Positions 1 through 10,970 of a stretch of 33,254 nucleotides of DNA are shown here, piece by piece. A model generated the notes under the pieces. The model ran no database searches, was not told the DNA's origin, and was given only the letters and a program-made list of their open reading frames with translations. This DNA is from Chrysomallon squamiferum (Eukaryota > Mollusca > Gastropoda > Neomphalida > Peltospiridae). The stretch covers positions 8,544,780-8,578,033 of the forward strand of contig CM022672.1 of assembly GCA_012295275.1 (NCBI GenBank), in the 5' to 3' direction. The translations under genes and the position numbers were made by a program. The stretch's first letter is position 1. Every line of letters starts with the position of its first letter.

Positions 1-1852
1 ATCTAATTTATTCCAAAGTTTGACAACATCAGCATCTGAGAATAATAATATTACACAGAATATCTTTGAAAAATACATAAGACAATATTATATGAATGTG
101 TTAACAACATGTAAATATCTGCTATTTATAACTTTTCAATTAGTAAATATCATTGTTATATAACATGATTTAAATTATTAATATCAGTGTTACCTAGAAC
201 GTTTTAGCAATATTTGTATATGTTACTTTCGCTCAGAACATTTCAAAGACATCTGTATATTTTAGGGTCAGAATATTTTGAATAGTAGCAGCCAAAAAGT
301 ATATAATGTGAGTCTTACCTAGAACGGGCAAATGTTGAGGGTAACACTGAGGTCCTAGTGCAGGTTCAATACACTGGACATCAACTTGACCCTGATGACC
401 AACACGACACGTAGTTGTCTCCCCTGTGTCCCAGGCAACAGTCACTGCAGATCTGTAGGATTTGGAATCGTGACTGATAATCCCTGTCACTGTCCCTGTT
501 TTACCTTGTCCACCTGTAAAGTGTATGTCTTTTCGATAAAACTGATATCGTAAGACAATAACCAGTTATTTGTTTATCCTGCATAAAAATGCAGAACAAT
601 ACTAAGTGAAGTTAGAGAGTAGTAGATTGATGCATACTGATTTCATTGCTGCTATATATTTTAAAAAAAACAACTTATTTGTTTTATTTGAATGTTAAAC
701 ACTAAACAACTAACTTTGAGCAATAGATACGTCACTGAGAACAAATTTATTGAAGTAAATAGTGTTCTGAAATGATATATTTTGGTTTTGTGCCCGAAAA
801 TATAAATATCTACTAGTCATCATATCTTGCCAATGCAGGGTTTAATATATTATGGTGTAAAATAATAGACATTTTAATAATAAGTTCATTAACAATATCT
901 TTATTAATTGCTTTTAATAACATAAGTATATATTTTATTTTCTCATTTGTTATTCAGAAGAAAACATTGAAATTTTTTTTTATTCACCATCTTTGTCATC
1001 CTGGTCCCAGTGTATTCCTCGGGTGACCACAGCGCTAGGAAATATACCGTATGTTTGAATCGTAGATGTGGTGAACCGTGCAAGTACGAGAGAGCTGTAC
1101 AATAAATAAAAGTGAAACATCCATTAAATAATAGAATCAAACTTTAGAATTAACACTATATTTTAAATATTAAAATTTTGCTGTTTCAGTTATTCTGTGG
1201 GTTTCATGGTTTATTTATTTTTGAAATTTATTTACCCTTCTGATTTCGCTGTGTCGTATCGAACAAAGTCGTGTGAACGTTCATGCTTTTCCATGAAGTA
1301 ACACAAAGAACACAAGTGTAAATCTTCACATGTCTTACACGACCATCTCATTCCTATTATATCTTTCTCTCCACATCCATTACAAACTTTATCTTGATGA
1401 CGAACTCCTGAAAAAAGAAAAAAAAAAAAGAAAAAAAGACCAATATGGTATACCTTTAAAAAAATTATTTACTTTACTTATTAACTAAGAGAAGTAAATT
1501 ATACATGCAACAAAAGAGGTAATATAAATAAGTAACACTAGTAAATTTAAGAACATATTGCAAAGTAGAAAATAAATAAAAATAAATAAAATATGTGGAA
1601 AACTAAAATAAAATAATTTCTTTTTTACCTATTGGGGCGTTGTCTACAATTCTTAAGAGTAATATGATATACCTCTAAAAACATTATTTACTTTACTTAT
1701 TCATTAAAAAGAAGTAATTATGTATGCAAGAAAAGAGGTAATACAAATAAGTAACATCTACTAATTGTTAAATGTAAGAACATATTCCAGGCTAGATTTT
1801 AAATAAAAATAAATAATATATGTGGAAAACTTAAAATAATATATTCTTTTTA

Positions 1853-1906
<54 letters not shown>

Positions 1907-2114
1907 TACCTAGTGGGGCATTGTCTATAATTCTTAAGTCAAACTTGTTTCCTTTTCCAGCTGAGGAAATTGTTACTTCTCCGTTGTCCCAAATCACTGT
2001 GCATGTTTTATCTTCTGCATAAGACGTTATTGTTCCCAGATGACCTTCACCTCCATCTACGTCTCCTCCTGACCAATCAGGACCTCGCATAACTCGAATC
2101 CCAACAGCCGCCAT
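1..2114 (-). CDS. MIB-like E3 ubiquitin ligase paralogue A, 5' part (runs off left edge)
   Basis: The visible part is the N-terminal half of a mind bomb-type ligase. Coding exons on the minus strand are 1910-2114 (exon 1, ATG at 2114-2112 in context aacATGG), 1236-1407 (exon 2), 988-1094 (exon 3), 319-513 (exon 4) and 1-35 (exon 5, cut by the window edge). All borders are GT-AG, and phases 1, 2, 1, 1 keep one frame. Exon 1 encodes a first MIB/HERC2 domain (VMRGPDWSGGDVDGGEG). Exon 2 is a ZZ zinc finger (VCNGCG, CKTCEDLHLCSLCY, then HERSHDF). Exons 3-4 form the second MIB/HERC2 domain (VVTRGIHWDQDDKDGG, then TVAWDTGETTTCRVG). No lesion is seen. By family knowledge the rest would be SH3-type repeats, ankyrins and RING fingers, beyond the window. 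MIB proteins ubiquitylate Delta/Jagged ligands; the function here is inferred from domains only. Confidence 0.85.
36..318 (-). other. Intron 4 of copy A, with a donor-like decoy
   Basis: AT-rich intron between exons 5 and 4. Read on the minus strand it contains GTTCTAG|GTAA at 194/193, which repeats the end of exon 4 and its 5' splice site. The same decoy occurs in copy B (15494/15493) and copy C (32111/32110). Confidence 0.55.
1440..1936 (-). repeat. Imperfect tandem duplication inside intron 1 of copy A, including the exon 1 tail
   Basis: Two copies of about 220 bp, 1440-1657 and 1659-1936, share the order ATACCT(C/T)TAAA, ATTATTTACTTTACTTATT, AAGAGGTAATA, AAGTAACA, AAGAACATATT, ATATGTGGAAAAC. 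The right copy ends in the real exon 1 tail and donor. The left copy ends in a close match to that tail (1629-1657) with an intact GT donor at 1628-1627. Copy B has only one version of this block. Confidence 0.7.
1854..1906. repeat. (ATT)n microsatellite
   Basis: Uninterrupted trinucleotide tract in intron 1 of copy A, immediately next to the exon 1 splice donor. Confidence 0.95.
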
Positions 2115-2290
2115 GTTATCTGATTAAGACTACAGTAGAAATACCCAGAACTTTATTTGTTATAGACTAAATTTATTCCTTTTTCACAAGACACAAATAA
2201 ATATTTCTCTTTCTTTTGATAATCACCAAGCAAATCGAAACAAACAGAGTCACTGGAAATTCATCATAACATTCCTAAAACAATTTCATT

Positions 2291-2408
2291 ACTGCTACTA
2301 CTACTACTACTACTGCTGCTGCTACTACTAAACTACTACTACTACTACTACTACTACTTACTACTACTACTACTACTACTACTGCAATGTCTACTACTAC
2401 TACTACTA
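2291..2408. repeat. (CTA)n microsatellite, interrupted
   Basis: Trinucleotide CTA/CTG tract just upstream of the copy A start codon. A shorter CTA tract sits at the equivalent place upstream of copy B (17357-17460). Confidence 0.9.
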
Positions 2409-2876
2409 ATACTAAGTACTACCATACTACTTTTTCATCTACAACGAATGATTTTTCTTTCTTTGATAATCTACAAATCTACACAAAAACACAGTCACTA
2501 CTACATTCACACTGTAAAAATCTTTTGTGAATTAAATAACGTGATTGTTTGAATTTGAATTTTTTATTCTTCTTAACTTATTATTTTGATTCAGACATTT
2601 AGACAGAAGAAAAAATAGTAGTTTTGTGAACAGATAAATAACGTGATTGTTTATTTTAATTTTAAAATTCTTAACTTATTATTTTGATTCAAAGTAAAAG
2701 TTTAGTTTCGGTCACGTTTTATTTTTTAGTTTCGGTCACGTTTTATTTTGAAAACCGTTTGTGTCGTTGTTAACAAACAGTTATGCTGTCATTGTACACT
2801 AGGACAGAAATTAAACACTTCTACACAAAACACATTTGTAAATAAAATTTTAAATCTAATACTCATCTGTACTTAC

Positions 2877-2960
2877 CTGTATGAAATTAACAGATGTTCT
2901 CAACAAAATGTATTTTCAAAATCTTTTGAGGAAATTGAAACTCTACCTGTAACCTATAAA
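2877..2960 (-). other. Candidate 5' UTR exon of copy A (3' border supported, 5' border unknown)
   Basis: Read on the minus strand, 2880-2871 is ACAG|GTAAGT, a full consensus splice donor. The paralogous position upstream of copy B keeps ACAG|GTAGGT. Candidate acceptors lie just before the ATG (TACTGTAG and TTAATCAG at about 2121-2140). This suggests a non-coding first exon spliced to the ATG exon. The left limit follows from the donor; the right limit given is arbitrary. Confidence 0.4.
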
Positions 2961-3225
2961 TAAAACATGGAAAACCCGTTAATGTTCTAAATTTAGTCAG
3001 CCCATTGCCGGAAGCAAATTAAAAGATTGTTTATTTATTTTATTTGTTTGTTCGTTTCTTTCTTTTCTTTCTTTCTTTCTTTCTTTGTCTGATTAAGTTG
3101 TATAAATATAAATAATCTCACTGAACATGACGAATCAAACAATTGTTTCTCACTGGTAAGTAGCTGTCCGCGTTTATCCGCTTCCACTCATCTGGTGATT
3201 CATGTTTTTAAATGAAAACGGACGG

Positions 3226-4614
3226 TGAAATCTAATTCTTTTATTTTTTATTATTATTTTTTTTTCGTTTTATTTTATTTTTTTATTTATTTATTTTTTT
3301 TTTTTATTTTTTTTGTTTTTCTTGCTTGGTTCTATTTTTATTTTTTTCCTTAGAGCATCAACTTATTTTCACTTGATTTATTCATCTTTATTGTTTTTTA
3401 TTTTTTTATTTTGATTTTATTTATTTAAAAAGAGAAAGCTCGTTTTCGACAGTTATGTTTATTTTTTTTTTTGCTTGGTTTTAATTTTATTATTATTATT
3501 ATTATTATTATTTTCCTTAGAGCATCAACTAACATTTATTTATTTAAAAAATGAAACTGAAAAATGTTATTAAATGAAAGAATGGAGGAGTTGGCGAACT
3601 AAAGAAAAACAGACAGTTTTTTTAATTTTTTCACAGTTTAACGATGTAATTTAATTTTCTTTACAAAACGATATTCCGTAATTTAAACTGACCGAGCTGT
3701 GTATTTAAAAAAAAATGTCTGTGATTAAATGAAAGAATGAAAAAAACAGCAAACTTTTTCAGATTTTTGTTTAACAATTTCTCTGATATTAAAAATAACT
3801 TCACTTGCCTGACCTTAACGCATTGTTATTATTTATTTATTTATTGTTTGTTTCTTTTGTAAATTTTTTTTTTTAGTGTGTGTGTGTGTGTGGTCCCCTT
3901 TAGTCTTAATAATTTATGCATGTTTATAAACTGGTCTAATTAAATATAAAAACAGTTAAGTATGACATATCGTGGTCACGTGACCTCTAAACGATCTGGA
4001 GATTGTTGTGTGGAGTGTTTCTTGATTTTGGTTATTATAAACAATCTCTGGTATCACACTTGTAATACATAAAAATTACTATTAACACGATATTTACATA
4101 TTAAGAACTCTGATGTACACATTCAAATACAGAGAGACAGATATATACAGATATCCTTAATTTTCTTTTTTAATAAAATTGTTTTAAATATAAAATATTA
4201 CTGCTAGAAAAGTATGCAATTTGAATGATTCATTTTCACATTCTTCTTCTAGTGTGGGTCTCATAAATCTACTTTAGTCGTTAATCTGTCGAGTACACAT
4301 GATGATATTGAGAAAAGAAAAATGTATATTGTGTACGTAGTGTAAAGAAACTCATAAAAAGCGATCACAAAGAAGCAAGACGCATTTTTCGTTTTCACCT
4401 CAGATATCCTCTAAGAATAGATGTCAGTATGTATGTGAACATTAAGTAGTAATGAAATATTTAAAACACAAATACACACTTACACTAATATATATACACC
4501 CACTTAAATCTTGATTATTATATATTAAGAGAATTTAACATATATTAGAAAGTGTATTTGAATGATAACGCAAATGTTTTTCTCTCTCTTTCTTTTTATT
4601 TGTTTCGAAAATAA

Positions 4615-4620
<6 letters not shown>
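3226..4620. other. T-rich intergenic DNA, no gene seen
   Basis: Dominated by T-runs and TTTA/TTA repeats on the plus strand (strongest at 3229-3480), with a short (TG)n at 3878-3892. No conserved reading frame or RNA gene is visible. Confidence 0.7.

Positions 4621-4678
<58 letters not shown>
4621..4678. repeat. (CT)n microsatellite
   Basis: About 29 uninterrupted CT units. The Arg-Glu run it encodes on the opposite strand is an artefact. Confidence 0.97.
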
Positions 4679-4682
<4 letters not shown>

Positions 4683-4920
4683 GTTTTTCATAATTAATAT
4701 ATACATATTCACCAAAAGGCAGGAGTATTTTTAGTTTTTTACGATTCCTTTGGCGGGAGTTAAATTTAATGTATTTTATATTTTCTGTACCTATGGTGAA
4801 CAGTCCCCCAGGAACACATTTTTCAAGTATGAGTTCCCGTATTAGCCACACGGAGGTGGGGGTATCATCACTCACCAGGTGACTCCTTGTCGCTGCGTTT
4901 AAGGTATGATATTTATTTAT

Positions 4921-4998
4921 TTATCCATCTGTCTGTCTGTCTGTCTGTCTGTCTCTGTCTATCTATCTATCAATCTATTTCGCTATCTATCTATTAGT
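4921..4998. repeat. (CTGT)n/(CTAT)n compound microsatellite
   Basis: CTGT units followed by CTAT units with interruptions. Confidence 0.9.
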
Positions 4999-7104
4999 AT
5001 TAGTATTATTTATATATTTATTTATTTTTCTTCATTTGTTGATATGCTTTTTTATTTATTGTTTCTTTCTTTCCTTACATTAATTATTTCTTTGAAAACC
5101 AAATTTCATCCTAATTTTGTTTCATTCGTTTCTGTTGTATTCTAACATGTATCATTCCGTTTATCATTAGTGGTGAGGAAAAATAGTTCTGTAGTTATTA
5201 TTATTATTTGTATATATTTTCTTTTAATATCACTTTATACGACATTCCAATATTTTATTTACTTATTAAACTATTAGTTAATTTTTATTTATATATTTAT
5301 TTATAAACCATTGCTCATTGCTAAGGTAGAGATAACGTGTTCAATCCTTTAGTTATATACTAACATTTCTTTTACTGCTATTGTGTAAGTGATCTATGCA
5401 GTCTAAGTAAAACATAGTTTCTATACCAAAACTGTTGTAGAAATACATGAATCAATAAATTAAACCTATTACACTGAAAAAATCATTTAGAAGTGACTTG
5501 ATGTGCTAAAGGAGCTGCTAAATTCAAATATCAGTGTGTGTAATTAACCGTTTTGTGTTGTGTTATATCATGCACTGACGAAATGATACTTATTTTGAAA
5601 GCGGAGAAAGTAATTGCATATCTAGCATCGGAGGAAACAGATGGGCTGTCCAAAATACCTATATGTATATATATGTACATATGTATGCATATTTGAATGA
5701 ATGTACAAAATCAATAATAAAAATAAAAAAATAGTATGTACACACTGACATAAACGAACATAATGCATCAAAAAAATATGTATAGAGTCATTGTCCATAA
5801 ATAACACACAATTATAACACCCTTTACACACTAGAAAAATATTTTATTTCAAGAAAAGTCAAAACACACAATAAAACTAAATTTTCTTCCTATAATAAAT
5901 CTTATGATCGTCAACCATTTTTGCATTAAGTGGTTAGTTGAACTACTAGAATTACACAAGAAATTCCCTTCTTACATTTAACACAGGTCGAATTAGTAAA
6001 CGCCAGTCTGAGCTGTCACTAATATATATATATATCTATTTTTTTTTTTAAGAGCTCAAGAATAAGTGGATGCTTTCATCAGATTCGAAATTAAGAAAAG
6101 GTCGTATTGACAGAGTATTTCTACAGATGTTTCCTGTTATTAATAAAAACTGAAACAACAAATAGTTTAAAATAGTCATTTATATAGTCTGAATTACCAA
6201 AACAAGTTAACACAGTGAAACGATCTGTAGTAGAAGAATTAGAAATAAACACAGCACACAGTTAATGTCACTAAATAATACCTCACTACACACAACAAAT
6301 TATTACATCTTATTCACCAAAGGTTAAGTTTCACACTGATTTGAGGACACCCGCTTATATCTCTGGTTTTATCAGCTGTAGCTGTAAACAGAGCAGACCA
6401 CCCAGAAGTCATTAAAACAGTGGTATTATAAAATACATTCTAGGCTTCACTGACACAGCATCCTTGTTTTGGTTATCGTATCTAAAAAATATCCCAGTTT
6501 GATAACACTGGGTAAAATGATTTTAAGTGTAACTGGAATGTAAATCCGGATTAAAGTAATAAAACCTACCATCAGGAAGTACAGTGTTTTGTGGAATATT
6601 AATGATAGTTGTATGACTATATATTTTTGTAATATAATAAAATATAGGAGATGTTTGTCTCAACGTATATCTATAAAATACACAAAGACACGTCAATCAT
6701 ATGCAGTGGTAAGTATATCTAAAGAACAATATTTGTATAAATGAAACAAAAAACAAAAATAATCAGAAAAGTCTGCCTGTCTGAGAAACGCTTGGTCTCT
6801 TAAAGGTGAGGCTCGAAAAAGGTTCAATGAGAATTCCATTGAGTAGACTTTTTCGTCAGAAATAAAGAATGTTTCGTTTTAGATTAACATGCAGATTTTT
6901 TCCACTTTCTTTTAAGCAATATTTATGGACTATATAACTATAGATACTCATTAACAAATACACAAAAAAAACAAATAATTAAAATTAGCTAAGTCAAATA
7001 GCTATGTTAGTAGTTAAAACTGATGTATATTTTAACGATGTATTACTGAATAGACACAGAACTGAACTGCAGGACATAACAGTAGTATCTATACACTCGT
7101 CTCT
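4999..7104. other. Intergenic DNA between copies B and A, nothing recognised
   Basis: AT-rich single-copy-looking sequence with short ATG/ATA repeats near 5660-5690 and (TA)n near 6022. No conserved exon, RNA gene or transposase fragment was found by eye on either strand. Confidence 0.6.
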
Positions 7105-7110
7105 TTTATT
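7105..7110 (-). terminator. Candidate polyadenylation signal of copy B
   Basis: The plus strand reads TTTATT, so the transcript would carry AATAAA 58 bp past the TGA at 7171-7169. Position is typical, but the hexamer is common in DNA this AT-rich. Confidence 0.4.
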
Positions 7111-7234
7111 CATTGGATCTCAACAATGCATTATAATCACAGTAATATTTCTTCTGTTTTCTCTCAGCTCAATTACTCGACGAAGATGCCGCAGTTTCGT
7201 CAAGTTCTGAAACGGAAAATGAAAAATCAATAAT

Positions 7235-7665
7235 AACAAATAGAACATCAGTAGTAATAAATCTATTTTACACGTCGATATATCACTGGTCATCGGTAAT
7301 TACATAATAATAGAACATTATTAATTATGTATCAACAGAACAGTATTAATTACATATCAAAAGAACATCGGTAATTATGTATCAAAAGAACATCGGTAAT
7401 TATATATCAATAGAATATCGGTAATTATATATCAATAGTAATTATGTGTCAATATAACATTAGTAATTATTTATCAATACAAAGTCAGTAATTCTATATC
7501 ATTAATAATTATATGTCAAGAGAAGTTTAGTAAATATATATCCAATAAAACATTATTAATACTATATCAACAGAAAACCAATAATTATACATCAATAGAA
7601 TAGTAATAAATATATATCAATAAAACATTATTAATGACATATCAACAGAACACCAATAAGCTATT
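7235..7665. repeat. Minisatellite of about 29 bp in the last intron of copy B
   Basis: Degenerate units around ATCAATAGAACATCGGTAAT/ATATAT recur about 14-15 times between the terminal exon (7169-7206) and the RING exon (7715-7875). They fill most of that intron. Confidence 0.75.
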
Positions 7666-7922
7666 TACATTATTTAGGCTGATTCTGTTAATTTTTATTT
7701 TTGTGATAATTTACCTGGACAAATTGGACACGTTTTCATGACTTCAGCGCATTCGTTACATATCATCTTCTGTTTACATGATAAACATTGGACTTCGGCC
7801 TCTCGTTTGAAACATTCACAACAGAGCAGAGATCCTGGAGAACATTCAGCTGTCTCACCACTCTCTGTCTTACCTCTGAAACATTAACTAGAAAGTAACA
7901 ACGTTTTGTTTCCAAAATTATA

Positions 7923-8091
<169 letters not shown>

Positions 8092-8417
8092 GTAAATGTC
8101 AGTATATATGTTGTGTTTCAGTTTGGATATAACTAAATGTGTTTGAATGTTTGTAGGTTTTTGTGTACAAATCACTTTTACTTTCTAGTCACATAATTAA
8201 CATCTTTTAAATTTATATTAGAACCTGGTTTGAAAATCTTCTACGGCTTTCTTCAAAGACTGGTTCATGCAGACATCAAGTGGTGTTTTTTCATCTTTGT
8301 TTTTGACGTTGACGTCTGCTCCGTGTTCCAAGAGGAGAGTGGCCACTTGAATACGACGTTGTACACTGACTTTTTTTTTCTTTAAGATCTTTTTCTATCG
8401 ATAGATATATAAATAGA

Positions 8418-8418
8418 T

Positions 8419-8467
<49 letters not shown>
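8418..8467. repeat. (GATA)n microsatellite
   Basis: GATA units in intron 14 of copy B, beside the exon 15 acceptor. The paralogous GATA tract in copy C is at 21138-21182, so it predates the duplication. Confidence 0.93.
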
Positions 8468-8468
<1 letters not shown>

Positions 8469-8607
8469 ATGATGGATAGATAGATTAATCAGTAACCATT
8501 ATTTGCTACATATATAAAAGGAGAAATTGTCAGAATGAATGAAAGAATGACAATCAAACAGACAAATTCATTATTTCTTCTTATTCTTTCTTTCTTGATT
8601 TTGTTCT

Positions 8608-8638
<31 letters not shown>

Positions 8639-8643
8639 CATTA

Positions 8644-8699
<56 letters not shown>

Positions 8700-8700
8700 T
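8608..8700. repeat. (ATT)n followed by (ATTT)n
   Basis: Compound microsatellite in intron 14 of copy B. Copy C has a (TTC)n(TTA)n tract at the equivalent place, 22169-22277. Confidence 0.93.
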
Positions 8701-8771
8701 TATAAATGTATTTTATTTTACTTATCTTGTTTTTCATTCTTCCTTAATTAGTTTCCCTGCTACACACATAC

Positions 8772-8840
8772 AACGTTAATGTTTAAACTAAACACCAACC
8801 CAGTTCGCAATTAAAGTTAAAGTAATAAACTCGACATGTG
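8772..8840. repeat. Satellite precursor: short match to the 35-bp unit in copy B
   Basis: Intron 14 of copy B reads GTTAATGTTTAAACTAAACA, then AACCCAGTTCGCAATTAAAG, then AAACTCGACATGTGA. These are the same blocks, in the same order, as the unit and the right flank of the 3.8-kb satellite in copy C (flank AAACTCGACATGTGA at about 26175). Only about one and a half degenerate units are present here. Confidence 0.75.
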
Positions 8841-9601
8841 AAATGAAATGTCTCATTTTGTTAACCGTTATATAAACTAATGTAAAATATGTTTTTGAAG
8901 TATGATAACTGATATTTCTTATATTTTATTGTGACAGTTAAAACTATCTTGTTATCTTACTATTCCTGGTAACAATTCTTCATCTGAATCGTCTGAACTG
9001 TCTTCATCTTCCTTGTTTTCAGAGGTTTTCATGACGACATGTAGAGGTGTATTTTTATTAAAGTCTTCTGCGTTCACCTCGGCTCCTTCATAATAGTAAT
9101 AAAATAGTAATGTTACTACTACTACAAATACTACTCTTACTACTACAACTAATATCACTACAGATACTATAACTACCACTACTACTAATAGTTAGTTAAT
9201 AATGATGATGATAACGATGGTGATGATAGCAGCAAAGACAATAGTGATGAAGATGTAGATAATGATGATGATGACACTAATAGTAATAAGGACAAAACTG
9301 AGATACACTTTAGAGAAATATATATGTGTGTGAAAATATATATGTGTATTCATATATATATACATATTATTATCCTAAATAAAATATAGACACACGTAAA
9401 AATTTACATCAGTGTATGCTTATATGTGTGTGTGTGTGTTTGTGCTTTTAAATAGTTATATATGTAGTATAGCATCTGTGTATATGGATATATTGATGCA
9501 TGTATATAATGTATTTTTATGTAAATATTGATGCATATAATATAGTATATTTCTAAGGATATATTATATGTGTATGGTATATATATGTGTATATATAATT
9601 G

Positions 9602-9624
9602 ATATATATATATATATATATATA
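9602..9624. repeat. (TA)n microsatellite
   Basis: Short TA run in intron 13 of copy B, in a region rich in TATATG and TGTGTA motifs (9318-9624). Confidence 0.85.
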
Positions 9625-10035
9625 TGCTGTGAAAGTGAAGGACTCAAACACAAAATGAAAATCTATGAACAACTTACTTGCTGATAACAACATTTTAGCT
9701 AACAAAGGATATGCCTTATGACATGCAAGATGCAGAGGTGTAGCCTCGTTATCTCCATCGTTTATGTTAACATCAGCACCCTATAAAAATTAAAATAATA
9801 AATTAATTAATCAATCAATCAGTTAAATAAAACCTATAAAATAAAACAAAAATTAACACATTATCTATGTATATTCTTTTTTCTCTCTCTCTCTCTGTGT
9901 GTATGTGTCTGTGTGTGTGTGTGTGTACCTTTCTTCTTTCTCTGTGTCTTTTATTTTTTCACTATATATATGCCTTTTGCATGCCTATGCCGGATTTTTT
10001 TTTTTGTCTGTTTATATGTGTATCTATATGGGAAG

Positions 10036-10067
<32 letters not shown>

Positions 10068-10297
10068 TTGTTTATGTATATTGGTATTGTTGTAGGTGTA
10101 TTTGTGTGTGTGTCTATGTTTACCTCTTTGATAAGAATTTCAGCTTGTTTTTTATGATTGTTTGTGGCAGCAATATGAATAGCTGTGTATCCATCTTCTC
10201 TCTGTACGTTAAGAAGATTCTTGTTTCTTTTTAAAATTTTCATTGTCAGTCTCTCTCTGTTAATCAAAACAAATATTGAAAATCCTTCAGTCGGTTT

Positions 10298-10300
<3 letters not shown>

Positions 10301-10368
<68 letters not shown>
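10301..10368. repeat. (TC)n microsatellite in intron 11 of copy B
   Basis: About 34 TC units. The paralogous intron 11 of copy C carries a longer tract at 27703-27838. Confidence 0.98.
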
Positions 10369-10372
<4 letters not shown>

Positions 10373-10888
10373 TTATATGAAATGAAATGAAATTAAAGTG
10401 AAATGAAAAATATTTTAGCCTTGATGGTTTAGTGGAATATTGTGAAGAATTTTTACCTGGGTGTTCCGTGAAACACAGCCCAGTGTAGAGGGTTGAATCC
10501 TTTCTCATTGGTGATGGTCAGATCAAGGTTTGGTGAAGTGAGAAGTATTTCACCGCAGGAGATTTCATTTTTCATTATAGCATCATGGAGTGGAGTGTCC
10601 CCATTTTTATCCTAAATCAACATTTTATAAGTAACAATTAATTATTTTCTGTTTCCTTTAAACACTCGTGATTAGATGAACTGAGTGATTTAAAGAACAA
10701 AATATGTGATGAGTTGCTTCTTATTTCTCTTGTTTTTCTTTGTTCATTTCAGTCTCAGTGAACTGAAAATAACTGTTCATGTGTGTGTTTCTGAATTTAT
10801 GTGTGTTGTGTTTTGTTGTATGCTCGTTAGTGTATGTCAGTTTTTTCAGTGAATATGTGTATATCATTATCGTTCTGTCTCTGTATAC

Positions 10889-10889
10889 G

Positions 10890-10957
<68 letters not shown>

Positions 10958-10970
10958 CGTGTGTCACTGA
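10889..10970. repeat. (GT)n microsatellite with (GC)n end
   Basis: GT run ending in GCGCGCGCG in intron 10 of copy B, inside a longer GT-rich stretch to about 11250. Copy C has a shorter GT run at the matching place (28285-28317). Confidence 0.95.

Larger units (their letters stand above)
2115..3225 (-). promoter_or_regulatory. Upstream block of copy A, duplicated upstream of copy B
   Basis: This segment matches 17194-18120 over most of its length (shared stretches include CGGTCA(C/G)GTTTTAT, CACTAGGACAGAAATTAAAC and CTGTCCGCGTTTATCC). It therefore travelled with the gene in the duplication and probably contains the promoter and a 5' UTR exon. No TATA box could be placed with confidence. The + strand reading frame over 2748-2963 is not conserved as protein in the second copy. 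Confidence 0.5.

Noticed and set aside
2748-2963. Plus-strand 71-codon frame upstream of copy A
   Set aside because: The paralogous DNA at 17640-17880 does not keep the frame; no recognisable domain.
8772-8840. Copy B satellite block as a shrunken array rather than a precursor
   Set aside because: Not strictly excluded, but the 1.5 degenerate units with shared flank are more simply explained as the unexpanded state; contraction would normally leave a near-consensus unit.
9867-10267. Hydrophobic Cys/Tyr/Ile-rich frames in GT/TA-rich introns (also 10779-11260, 26551-27075, 27325-27575 and 28273-28784)
   Set aside because: They translate low-complexity intron DNA; only the parts overlapping exon 12 on the minus strand are coding.
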